Source: Closterium sp. Naga37s-1
Taxonomy: Eukaryota > Streptophyta > Zygnematophyceae > Desmidiales > Closteriaceae
DNA: 64,000 bases
Assembly (NCBI GenBank): GCA_947471745.1
Contig: CANJKZ010000523.1
Location: forward strand, 198,501 to 262,500
Direction: 5' to 3'
The position numbers were made by a program, and so were the translations under genes. The notes under the pieces are model-generated. The model worked only from the letters and a program-made list of their open reading frames with translations, had not been told where the DNA came from and searched no databases. Numbering within the stretch: the stretch's first letter is position 1; every line of letters begins with the position of its first letter. Below, piece after piece: positions 53,418 to 64,000 of the stretch.

Positions 53418-56400
53418 GGAAAAGCGTCGAACGACCTGAATATTGTTGCATATTCGGGTGGCCCATGCTCAAATAAACTGACCAGAGCAATTCCGGCTTG
53501 GTTCGCGCGCACAGAAAAGTTTGGCGCATGCGATGATGGCCTCGTCTACCCACAAATGCCAAGGAAGAATACGGATCCCTATAGGCGTAGGGAAAAGCGT
53601 CGATCGACCTGAATGTTGTTGCATATTCGGTGGCCCATGCTTGAATACATTTACCAGAGCAATTCCGGGTTGGTTCGCGCGCACAGAAAAGTTCGGCACC
53701 TGCGATGACGGCCGCGTCTGCCGACAAATGCTAAAGAAGCGCTCGAAACCCTATAGGCGTAGGAAAAAGAGTCGTACGACCTTAGTGTTGTTGCTTATTA
53801 GGGTGGCCCGTGCTTAAATACACTTACCAAAGCAATTCCGGCTTGGTTCGCGCACATAAAAAAGTTCGGCGCCTGCGATGATGGCCGCGTCTGCCGACAA
53901 ATGCTAAAGAAGCGCTCGGATCCCTATAGGCGTAGGGAAAAGAGTTGAACGACCTGAGTGCTGTTGCTTATTTGGATGGCCCATGCTTAAATACACCTAC
54001 AAGAGCAATTTCGGCTTGGTTCGCGCGCACAGAAAAGTTCGGCGCCTGCGATGACGGCCGCGACTGCCGACAAATGCTAAGGAAGCGCACGGATCCCTAT
54101 AGGCGTAGGGAAAAGCATCGAACGACCTGAATGTTGTTGCTTATTCGGATGGCCCATGCTTAAATACGCCTACCAGAGCAATTCCGGCTTGGTTCGCGCG
54201 CACAGAAAAGTTCGGCGCCTGCGATGACGGCCGCGTCTTCCGACAAATGCTAAAGAAGCGCTCGGATCCCTATAGGCGTAAGGAAAAGAGTCGAACGACC
54301 GATTGTTGCCGCTTATTCGGATGGCCCATGCTTAAATACACCTACCAAAGCAATTTCGGGTTGGCTCGCGCGCACAGAAAAGTTCGGCGCTTGCGATGAC
54401 GGCCGCGTCTACCGGCAAATGCTAAAGAGGCGCTCGGATCCCTATAGGCGTAGGGAAAAGAGTCAAACGACCTGAGTGTTGTTGCTTATACGGATGGCCC
54501 ATGCTTAAATACACCTACCAGAGCAATTCTGGCTTGGTCGCGCGCACAGAAAAGTTCGGCGCATGCGATGACGGCCGCGTCTACCCACAAATGCTAAGGA
54601 AGCGCACGCATCCCTATAGGCGTAGGGAAAAGCATCGAACGACCTGAATGTTGTTGCATATACGAGTTGCCCATGCTCAAATACACCTACCAGAGAAATT
54701 TCGGCTTGGTTCGCGCGCATAGAAAAGTTCGGCGCCTGCGATGACGGCCGCGTCTGCCGACAAATGCTAAAGAAGCGCTCGAATCCCTATAGGCGTAGGG
54801 AAAAGAGTCGAACGACCTGAGTGTTGTTGCTTATTAGAGTGGCCCGTGCTTAAATACACTTACCAAAGCAAATCCGGCTTGGTTCGCGCGCATAAAAATG
54901 TTCGGCGCCTGCGATGATGGCCGCGTCTGCCGACAAATGCTAAAGAAGCGCTCAGATCCCTATAGGCCTAGGGAAAAGAGTCGAACGACCTGAGTGTTGT
55001 TGCTTATTCGGATGGCCCATGCTTAAATACACCTACCACAGCAATTCCGGCTTGGTTCGCGCGCACAAAAAAGTTCGGCGCCTGCGATGACGGCCGCGAC
55101 TGCCGACAAATGTTAAGGAAGCGCACGGATCCCTATAGGCGTAGGGAAAAGCATCGAACGACCTGAATGTTGTTGCTTATTCGGATGGCCCATGCTTAAA
55201 TACACCTACCAGATAAATTCCGGCTTGGTTCGCGCGCACAGAAAAGTTCGGCGCCTGCGATGACGGCCGCGTCTTCCGACAAATGCTAAAGAAGCGCTCG
55301 GATCCCTATAGGCGTAGGGAAAAGAGTCGAACGACCTGAGTGTTGTTGCTTATACGGATGGCCCATGCTTAAATACACCTACCAGAGCAATTCCGGCTTG
55401 GTTAGCGCGCACAGAAAAGTTCGGCGCCTGCGATGACGGCCGCGACTGCCGGCAAATGCTAAAGAAGCGCTCGGATCCCTATTGGCGTAGGGAAAAGATT
55501 CGAACGACCTGAGTGTTGTTGCTTATACGGGTGGCCCATGCTCAAATAAACCTACCAGAGCAATTCCGGCTTGGTTCGCGCGCACATAAAAGTTTGGCGC
55601 CTGCGATGACGGCCGCGTCTACCGACAAATGCTAAAGAAGCGCTCGGATCCCTATAGGCGTAAGGAAAAGAGTCGAATGACCTGAGTGTGTATTCGGATG
55701 GCCCATGCTTACATACACCTACCTGAGCAATTCCGGCTTGGTTCGCGCGCACAGAAAAGTTCGGCGCCTGCGATGACGGCCGCGACTGCCGGCAAATGCT
55801 AAAGAAGCGCTCGGATCCCTATAGGCGTAGGGAAAAGGGTCGAACGACCTAAGTCTTGTTGCTTATACGGGTGGCCCATGCTTAAATACACCTACCAGAG
55901 CAATTCTGGCTTGGTTCGCGCGTACAGAAAAGTTTGGCGCATGCGATGATGGCCGCGTCTACCCACAAATGCTAAGGAAGCATACGGATCCCTATAGGCG
56001 TAGGGAAAAGCGTCGATCGACCTGAATGTTGTTGAATATTCGGGTGGCCCATGCTTGAATACACATACCAGAGCAATTCCGGGTTGGTTCGCGCGCACAG
56101 AAAAGTTCGGCGCCTGCGATGACGGCCGCGTCTTCCGACAAATGCTAAAGAAGCGCTCGGATCCCTATAGGCGTAAGGAAAAGAGTCGAACGACCTGATT
56201 GTTGCTGCTTATTCGGATGGCCCATGCTTAAATACACCTACCAGAGCAATTTCGGGTTGGCTCGCGCGCACAGAAAAGTTTGGCGGTTGCGATGACGGCC
56301 GCGTCTGCCGGAAAATGCTAAAGAGGCGCTCGGATCCCTATAGGCGTAGGGAAAAGAGTCGAACGACCTGAGTGTTGTTGCTTATTAGGGTGGCCCGTGC

Positions 56401-59272
56401 TTAAATACAGTTACCAAAGCAAATCCGGCTTGGTTCGCGCGCATAAAAAAGTTCGGCGCCTGCGATGACGGCCGCGTCTGCCGGCAAATGCTAAAGAAGC
56501 GCTCGGATCCCTATAGGCGTGGGGAAAAGCATCGAACGACCTGAATGTTGTTGCTTATTCGGATGGCCCATGCTTAAATACACCTACCAGAGCAATTCCG
56601 GCTTGGTTCGCGCGCACAGAAAAGTTCGGCGCCTGCGATGACGGCCGCGTCTTCCGACAAATGTTAAAGAAGCGCTCGGATCCCTATAGGCGTAGGGAAA
56701 AGAGTCGAACGACCTGAGTGTTGTTGCTTATACGGATGACCCATGCTTAAATACACCTACCAGAGCAATTCTAGCTTGGTTCGCGCGCACAGAAAAGTTC
56801 GGCGCCTGCGATGACGGCCGCGACTGCCGGCAAATGCTAAAGAAGCGCTCGGATCCCTATAGGCGTAGGGAAAAGAGTCGAACGACCTGAGTGTTGTTGC
56901 TTATATGGGTGGCCCATGCTTAAATACACCTACCTGAGCAATTCTGGCTTAGTTCGCGCGCACAGAAAAGTTTGGCGCATGCGATGATGGCCGCGTCTAC
57001 CCACAAATGCTAAGGAAGCGTAAGGATCCCTATAGGCGTAGGGAAAAGCATCAAACGACCTGAATGTTGTTGCATATTCGAGTTGCCCATAATCAAATAC
57101 ACCTACCAGAGCAATTCCGGCTTGGTTCGCGCGCACAGAAAAGTTTGGCGCCTGCGATGACGGCCGCGACTGCCGGCAAATGCTAAAGAAGCGCTCGGAT
57201 CCCTATAGGCGTAGGGAAAAGGGTCGAACGACCTAAGTGTTGTTGCTTATACGGGTGGCCCATGCTTAAATACACCTACCAGAGCAATTCTGGCTTGGTT
57301 CGCGCGCACAGAAAAGTTTGGCGCATGCGATGATGGCCGCGTCTACCCACAAATGCTAAGGAAGCATACGGATCCCTATAGGCGTAGGGAAAAGCGTCGA
57401 TCGACCTGAATGTTGTTGCATATTCGGGTGGCCCATGCTTGAATACACATACCAGAGCAATTCCGGGTTGGTTCGCGCGCACAGAAAAGTTCGGCGCCTG
57501 CGATGACGGCTGCGTCTTCCGACAAATGCTAAAGAAGCGCTCGGATCCCTATAGGCGTAAGGAAAAGAGTCGAACGACCTGATTGTTGCTGCTTATTCGG
57601 ATGGCCCATGCTTAAATACACCTACCAGAGCAATTTCGGGTTGGCTCGCGCGCACAGAAAAGTTCGGCGCTTGCGATGACGGCCGCGTCTGCCGGCAAAT
57701 GCTAAAGAGTCGCTCGGATCCCTATAGGCGTAGGGAAAAGAGTCGAACGACCTGAGTGTTGTTGCTTATACGGATGGCCCATGCTTAATTACACCTACCA
57801 GAGCAATTCTGGCTTGGTTCGCGCGCACAGAAAAGTTCGGCGCATGCAATGACGGCCGCGTCTACCCACAAATGCTAAGGAAGCGAACGGATCCCCAAAG
57901 GCGTAGGGAAAAGCATCGAACGACCTGAATGTTGTTGCATATACGAGTTGCCCATGCTCAAATACACCTACCAGAGCAATTCTGGCTTGGTTCGCGCGCA
58001 TAGAAAAGTTCGGCGCCTGCGATGGCGGCCGCGTTTGCCGACAAATGCTAAAGAAGCGCTCGAATCCCTATAGGCGTTTGGGAAAAGAATCGAACGACCT
58101 GAGTGTTGTTGCTTATTAGGGTGGCCCGTGCTTAAATACAACTACCAAAGCAATTCCGGCTTGGTTCGCGCGCATAAAAAAGTTCGGCGCCTGCGATGAC
58201 GGTCGCGTCTGCCCACAAATGCTAAGGAAGTGTACGGATCCCTATAGGCGTAGGGAAAAGAGTCGAACGACCTGAGTGTTGTTGCTTATACGGGTGGCCC
58301 ATGCTTAAATACACATACCAGAGCAATTCCAACTTGGTTCGCGCGCACAGAAAAGTTCGGCGCATGCGATGATGGCCGCGTCTACCCACAAATGCTAAGG
58401 AAGCGCACGCATCCCTATAGGCCTAGGGAAAAGCATCGAACGACCTGAATGTTGTTGCATATACGAGTTGCCCATGCTCAAATACACCTACCAGAGCAAT
58501 TCCGGCTTGGTTCGCGCGCATAGAAAAGTTCGGTGCCTGCGATGACGGCCGCGTCTGCCGACAAATGCTAAAGAAGCGCTCGAATCCCTATAGGCGTAGG
58601 GAAAAGAGTCGAACGACCTGAGTGTTGTTGCTTATTTGGGTGGAACGTGCTTCAACACACTTACGAAAGCAAATCCGGCTTGGTTCGCGCGCATAAAAAA
58701 GTTCGGCGCCTGCGATGACGGCCGCATCTACCGACAAATGCTAAAGAAGCGCTCGGATCCCTATAGGCGTAGGGAAAAGAGTCGAACGACCTGAGTGTTG
58801 TTGCTTATTCGGATGGCCCATGCTTAAATACACCTACCAGAGCAATTCCGGCTTGGTTCGTGCGCACAGAAAAGTTCGGCGCCTGCGATGACGACCGCGA
58901 CTGCCGACAAATGTTAAGAAAGTGCACGGATCCCTATAGGCGTAGGGAAAAGCATCGAACGACCTGAATGTTGTTGCTTATTCGGATGGCCCATGCTTAA
59001 ATACACCTACCAGAGCAATTCCGGCTTGGTTCGCGCGCACAGAAAAGTTCGGCGCCTGCGATGACGGCCGCGTCTTCCAACAAATGCTAAAGAAGCGCTC
59101 GGATCCCTATAGGCGTTGGGAAAAGAGTCGAACGACCTGAGTGTTGTTGCTTATACGGGTGGCCCATGCTTAAATACACCTACCAGAGCAATTCTGGCTT
59201 GGTTCGCGCGCACAGAAAAGTTTGGCGCATGCGATGATGGCCGCGTCTACCCACAAATGCTAAGGAAGCGTA
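53418..59272 (+). repeat. 173-bp satellite, block S4, with higher-order repeats
   Basis: About 34 copies in one orientation. Segments 1384 bp apart (8 x 173) are nearly identical, for example 55880-56260 against 57264-57644, including shared rare variants (GTCGATCGACC, CTACCCACAAATG, TTGGCTCGCGCG). A related segment near 54361 lies about 11 units upstream of 56257, less about 7 bp; one unit near 55690 has lost a comparable number of bases. Confidence 0.92.
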
Positions 59273-60070
59273 TGTTGGTGCAACCCTACGGTTTGCATTC
59301 GGCTTGTTGTCCGTGTGCGTGCATGCATGTGTGCATGGAATGGTATGAGGGCATGAAATAATATATATTTCATGCTTACAATAGTATGTGAATGATGAGG
59401 CATGATTTTGAATGTGTGTGTCTAGTCAATAGCGAGTTATCGCTAGTCGCGTGTCACGTCGTCGTTTGCGTGTCGTGTGCGGTTTTCTATTTTGTCGTGT
59501 GTGGAACGTTCGGCGTGTCGCAGGTGTGCGCAGCAGACTTCCAAGAACTCAAGAAAGAATTTACCTTGAAGAACCAGAGCCCTGGTTTCAAGAATCAAGT
59601 GATTTCGAAGCTCTCCAAAAGGGTAAACTTTAAGATAGTGAGAATAGTTGCATTACTTTGTGTAGTGTAACATTTCTCTTGGTGTAGGCCCTTGTGGAGG
59701 GTAGTTTCGAGACCCTTCGTGGTTGGGGACAGTATGGCACTGTTCCACATCACTGTACCTCGGCTCTTGGGGTTTGTAGGAGCTGGGAGTCATTCCCAAC
59801 TCGTAACTCTTCCTATCTTGTGTTCTAAGACTATAGTGGCTGCCATAGTGCCGTTCGTTCAAACCAACTTTGCGTCGTCAATTCTTGATGAAATCGTGTA
59901 ATTCAACTTGCCTCGTGTAGGCGACATCAAGAAGCTCCAGATCCAATTTATAGCAAGTCGTTTGCAGCTGTGAGCAGAAGGCTATCAACGTTTGAAGCCG
60001 CTGTGCAGAAATCCGTCTGTGCACTCTATCTTTCGTTTTAGGCACATTCAAGCCTATTGTGACTATAACA
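59273..60070 (+). repeat. 5' LTR of C3
   Basis: TGTTGGTGC...CTATAACA, 798 bp, close to LTR L/R except for a diverged stretch at about 59865-59945. PBS TGGTATCAGAGC follows at 60073-60084. Confidence 0.9.
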
Positions 60071-60188
60071 AGTGGTATCAGAGCCTCTTGGAGCAGTTTC
60101 GACAAAGGCTGGACCTGAGGAAAGGGGTGGCAGAGTTTCTGGTGGCAGTGGAGAAGCCCAAGCTCAAGGCCAACCCCGTGACTCAGCC

Positions 60189-63100
60189 ATGGCGCCCGTG
60201 CAACCAAGTCTTGGCCCACCTAGGGATGAACCTAGGGTGTTTGGGCTTGACAAGTTCAACGGCGACAACTTTGCTGAATGGTCCTTCAAGATGGAGAACA
60301 TCTTTGATCATTATGACCTGCTGGAGGTGATGGAAGGAACGGAGAAGCGCCCCGAGAACGACCCGGAGAAGAGCCCGTGGGTGCGGAAGAGCGCACAAGG
60401 CTATCTCTTACTTGGGCAAGCGTTGGGGAGCAGCCAGATCCGTCACATCAAGCCATTCCAGCGTGAACCAGAGAAAGGACCAAAGGCATGGGCTGCTCTC
60501 AAGGGTGTACATGCTCCTGCAACAGCGGCGGTAGCGGTGGTGTTGGAACGGCAAATGGCGGCACTACGAATTGAAGAAGACGAAGCGGTTGAAGAAGGGG
60601 TGCAGAAATTCTTCGACTTGTTGACGTGGCTTGAGGGAGCTGATTTGAACTACAGTGAGCTCCAAAAGAAGACCAAGTTGCTGGCCTTACTCCCAGAGTC
60701 ATGGTCCTCGCTCATCATCAACCTCAATCGTGACTTGCCCCGCCTCTCGCTTGAAGACGTGAAGCGAGCGATCCTTCAAGAGGACTTCCGCCGCCGTGAG
60801 TTGGCGAGTGCGGATGGCGCCGGGGCAGCAAGCATCGGCCGAGGGTATGGCCGTGGAAGGGGCAGAGGACGAGGGGGAAGCAGATTTGGCAGCAACAACT
60901 TCAGTGGAGGCCGCGGGAGTGGTGGATACGGCAGCGACAACAAGAGCTACGGACGCGGTCGCGGCCGATTCGACGGCGAGTGCCACTATTGTCACAAGAG
61001 CGGACATATGTGGCGCGATTGCTACAAGCTCCCTGATGGATGGACTCCTGCTCAAGGCCAAGAGGGTAGAGGAGCAGGAGGAGGCAGAGGAAGAGGCCGT
61101 GGAGGCCGTGGCGGTCGCGGAGGTGGTGCTGCAAGTATGAAGAGTGCCGGCAACGAGAGCGAGTCGAGGGACGATCGCTTCCCGGGTCAATTCTTCTTCG
61201 TGTCCACGCAAGCACCGGCTGGTCCAGAGAAGGATGAAGGCTTTGAGGAGCCAGCAGCTGTGGGAAAGGTCACCCTACACTCCCTGGACTATTGGGTGAT
61301 CGATAGCGGCGCTACCTATAGCATGACACCTCGTGCGGACTTGCTCACCGAACTTGAGCCATCACCGGTGTAGCATGTGACATCGGCTTTGGGGCAGCGA
61401 GCAGAGGTGAAAGGCATGGGCAAGGCCATGTTCAAGGGTGCTGATGGGAAGATGGTGGGCCTCAAGAACGTGCTTTGGGTGCCCAACCTTGCTGCCAACC
61501 TGATTTCCGTGCGGCGATTGCAAAAGGCCGGCATGGACACGAGCTCGAAGGGAGCTAAGACCTACACGGCGAGGCTTGGCGAGCGGATTCTTTGGGACCT
61601 TCACGAGGATAGGGATGTCTACAACGAGATGTGGCAGATCCCTGTGGTACCTATGCCTAAGGAAAGGCAAGTGGCAGCAAGCATCAGCACCAAGGGTGAA
61701 GCGGTTGGTAGCGGCGATGGCGCGAATGGTCGCGCTAAGGAGATTAAGTCCAAGAAGTGCAATCTTGGAGGGACCAGCAAGCTCGGTGAACACGAGGAGA
61801 GTGGTGCAGCAGCCAAGAAGCAGCACAAGGATGAGGAGAACCCCATGGCAGCAGCGGAGGAGGAGTACGGAGAGAACATGTGGGGCACCAAGCCAAGTTC
61901 ACCCGTTACCCGTTCTCTAGTTCGGAGGCAACGGCTAAGGCACCACTTGATGAGGTGGTGATGGACGTGGTGGGCCCCCTGAAGCTTGGAGCTGCTGGAG
62001 CTGAGTACTTTCTCACCATTGTGGACGTCTACACTCACATGACTTGGGTGTACGTGCTGTCCAAGAAGAGTGACGTGGCTGAAACGGTGAAGACCGATTG
62101 GTTGCCGATGGTGGAGCGGCAACAAGACCGGTTAGTGAAGGCAATTCGCACCGATCGAGGGGGAGAGTTCCTGAGCAAGGAGTTCTCATTGTGGCTGAAG
62201 AAGAATGGCATAAGGCACTCCCTTACCATGCCATACTCCCCTGCAATGAACGGCATCGCCGAGCGAGCGAACCGGACAATCACGGAGACGGCGCGTGGGT
62301 TGCTCATTGAAGCCGGGCTACCCGACTACTTCTGGCCTGATGCGGTGCGGAGTGCATGTGTGGCCAAGAACAGAGCCTTGACTCATGTGGGAGCAGACAA
62401 ATGGATGCCCTATGTGGAGTGGATTGGAAGGAAGCCAAAGGTGGATATGCTTCGGGTGTTCGGGTGCATGTGCATGGCGCTCGTGCCTAAGAATCTTCGG
62501 CACAACAAGCTCGGTGCCAAGGCGATATGGGCTGTGCACTTGGGCATGGCTCAAAACAGCAAGGGGTGGCTTCTTTGGGACCCATTCACCAAGAAATTCT
62601 TGGTGAGCAGGGACTGCAAATTCATGGAGAATCTGATGTACAAGGATTGGAAGGCAGAGAATGAGGCGAAGATAGGCATGCGGTTTGGGGAGGTGAAGAG
62701 TTCCGGTTTGGAGCATGTGGAGCTGCCCTTGGAGCTGAGCAGCAGCAGCACCACCACAAGGCAATCTTCCCTTGTGAATGGGGGAGAGGAGGCCAAGGAT
62801 GCAGAGGAAGAAGAGGAGGAGGTGCAGCAAGTGAGCGAGCGTGCACCGACACTTCCTTCTCGCACTACGAGTGCTCCACGGATCCGAGTCACCCCGCAGC
62901 AACGCCAAGGCCTTCATGTCCCTGCAGCTGAGGAGGAAGGAAGGGGCAAGAGGAGAATTCAAGCCCCTAATAGGCTGACCTATGATGCACTGGGAAAGCC
63001 AGCCAAGTCAGCCTTGGCCGGAGCGGCACTTATAGTTGGAGATGACAAGGAGAGTGACTACGAGGAGTGTGCCTTCGTGTTCTTCTCTCCGGTGGAGATG

Positions 63101-64000
63101 CCGGGAGAACCAGCAACTCTCAAGGAGGCCTTGGAGAGTAGTGATGCTGAGGAGTGGAAGAAGGCAATGGAGAGTGAGCTGAAGAGCATTGAGGAGAACG
63201 GCACGTGGGAATTGGTGGAGCTACCGGAGGGGCGTAAGGCGATTACGTCCAAGTGGCTCTTCAAGATCAAGTCCGACGCCGATGGCAAGATCGAGCGCTA
63301 CAAGTCTAGGCTTGTGGCGAAGGGGTACCAGCAGAAGGAGAAGGTGGACTATAAGGAGTTTTTTGCTCCTGTGGTGAAGCCGACGACGCTGAGAACCCTA
63401 CTCGCGGGAGCTGCCATCAAAGGATGGGTGGTGAAACAAATGGATGTCACAACGGCACTCCTCAACGGCGTCCTTGAGGAAGAGATTTTCATGGCGCAGC
63501 CAGAGGGGTTTGATGATGGTAGTGGCAGAGTTCTGAGGCTGAAGAAGGCCCTTTATGGACTGAAGCAAGCCCCTAGGCAGTGGTACTTGAAGCTGCGAGG
63601 AGTTTTGGACGAGATAGGCTTCACTCCCTCATCCGCCGATCATTCCTTGTTCATGCTTGGCGAGTGGGAGCAGAGGAGTTTTATGGTGGTTTATGTGGAT
63701 GACATCCTCATTTTCTCACCCTCTTCTGACCTTGTGAATGAGGTGATGCTGAAGCTTCAAGACAAGTTCAAGTGCAAGGCCCTTGGTGACGTGAGCTTCT
63801 ACCTCGGGCTTCACATTGAGCGTGATGTGGAGAAGCGGTGCATGCGGGTGCATCAACGAAAGTACCTGGAGGCATTGGCTGCCAACTTTGGGCAGAGTGA
63901 AGGCCATGTGGCTACACCCTTTCCCTCTGGTTTCAAGTGTGTGAAGGGACCAGAGGAGGAGAGCGTTGGTGAAGAGGAGAGGCGCCGTTTTCACTCGTTG
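60189..64000 (+). pseudogene. C3 gag-pol, decayed
   Basis: Same family as C1. The upstream ATG used in C1 is changed to AAG, leaving MAPVQPSLG at 60189 as first start. Gag, Gly/Arg-rich region, knuckle CHYCHKSGHMWRDC and protease VIDSGATYSM follow, then a nonsense TAG at 61371-61373 (Lys codon in C1/C2). The frame resumes to NMWGT. At about 61888 there is a deletion of 184 bp relative to C2, removing most of the pre-integrase block and shifting frame. From about 61900 frame 2 is open to the window end: integrase (VMDVVGP, RTDRGGEFL, NGIAERAN), RT with YVDD near 63696, ending at EERRRFHSL. Non-autonomous. Confidence 0.88.

Larger units (their letters stand above)
59273..64000 (+). mobile_element. 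Copia element C3, 5' part, runs off window
   Basis: Family-C copy on the plus strand inserted in satellite at AAGGAAGCGTA. Complete 798-bp 5' LTR, PBS, gag-pol to the RT/RNase H border at the window end. The right LTR and the target duplication lie outside. Three disabling changes are visible in the coding part. Confidence 0.92.

Noticed and set aside
53418-59272. Regular repeats as a CRISPR array
   Set aside because: The unit is a 173-bp head-to-tail satellite without unique spacers, in a eukaryotic setting.

Overview
The window reads as nuclear DNA of a green-lineage eukaryote. It has GT-AG introns, a plant PRD1-like meiotic gene, plant-type Ty1/copia retrotransposons with tRNA-iMet-like primer sites, and GC-rich codon use. 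The gag-pol style (very Gly/Pro/Ala-rich) reminds me of charophyte algae such as Closterium. That is memory, not a search result.

Layout. Bases 1-12862 are a gene-bearing arm. It starts with a coding-like remnant split by a 5'-truncated LINE (561-1610, 14-bp target duplication), followed by a minisatellite-rich spacer (2.7-3.85 kb). Three rightward host genes come next: a GH43/GH32-fold five-bladed propeller protein (to 7184) carrying 43 consecutive Ala codons, an unrecognised helical protein (7519-9204), and a PRD1/MEI1-like meiotic double-strand-break gene (9749-12862). The last gene runs straight into satellite DNA and lacks its 3' part here.

Bases 12863-64000 are one 173-bp satellite field, about 65-70 copies in view with higher-order periodicity and one inverted block. 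Copia elements have invaded it repeatedly. Element A (13275-20816) is complete, with 132-bp LTRs differing at one base and a CACCT target duplication. Element B (26995-46886) is split by a three-LTR composite of a second family, C2/C1 (27238-39922, minus strand). C2 is in turn split by an 866-bp solo LTR (29344-30209, CATCC duplication). E and E' (47097-53417) are two 5' halves joined tail to tail. C3 (59273 to the window end) is a decayed family-C copy. Nesting is therefore four deep: satellite, B, C2, solo LTR.

How the parts work together. A, B, E and E' share ~130-bp LTRs, minisatellite leaders, an intron-like GTGAGCAC...AG segment before the first ATG of gag, an unusual C-x13-C-x3/4-H-x4-C finger and a recurring PQ(Q/E)LREW(Y/F)A motif. 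B, E and E' lack the capsid domain that A has. E and E' share an in-frame amber codon between the finger region and protease. The most novel material is this copia lineage's architecture, the satellite field as a centromere or heterochromatin candidate, and the gene/satellite boundary inside PRD1. Splice sites and frames in G/C-run-rich stretches are uncertain because single-base errors there would change them.
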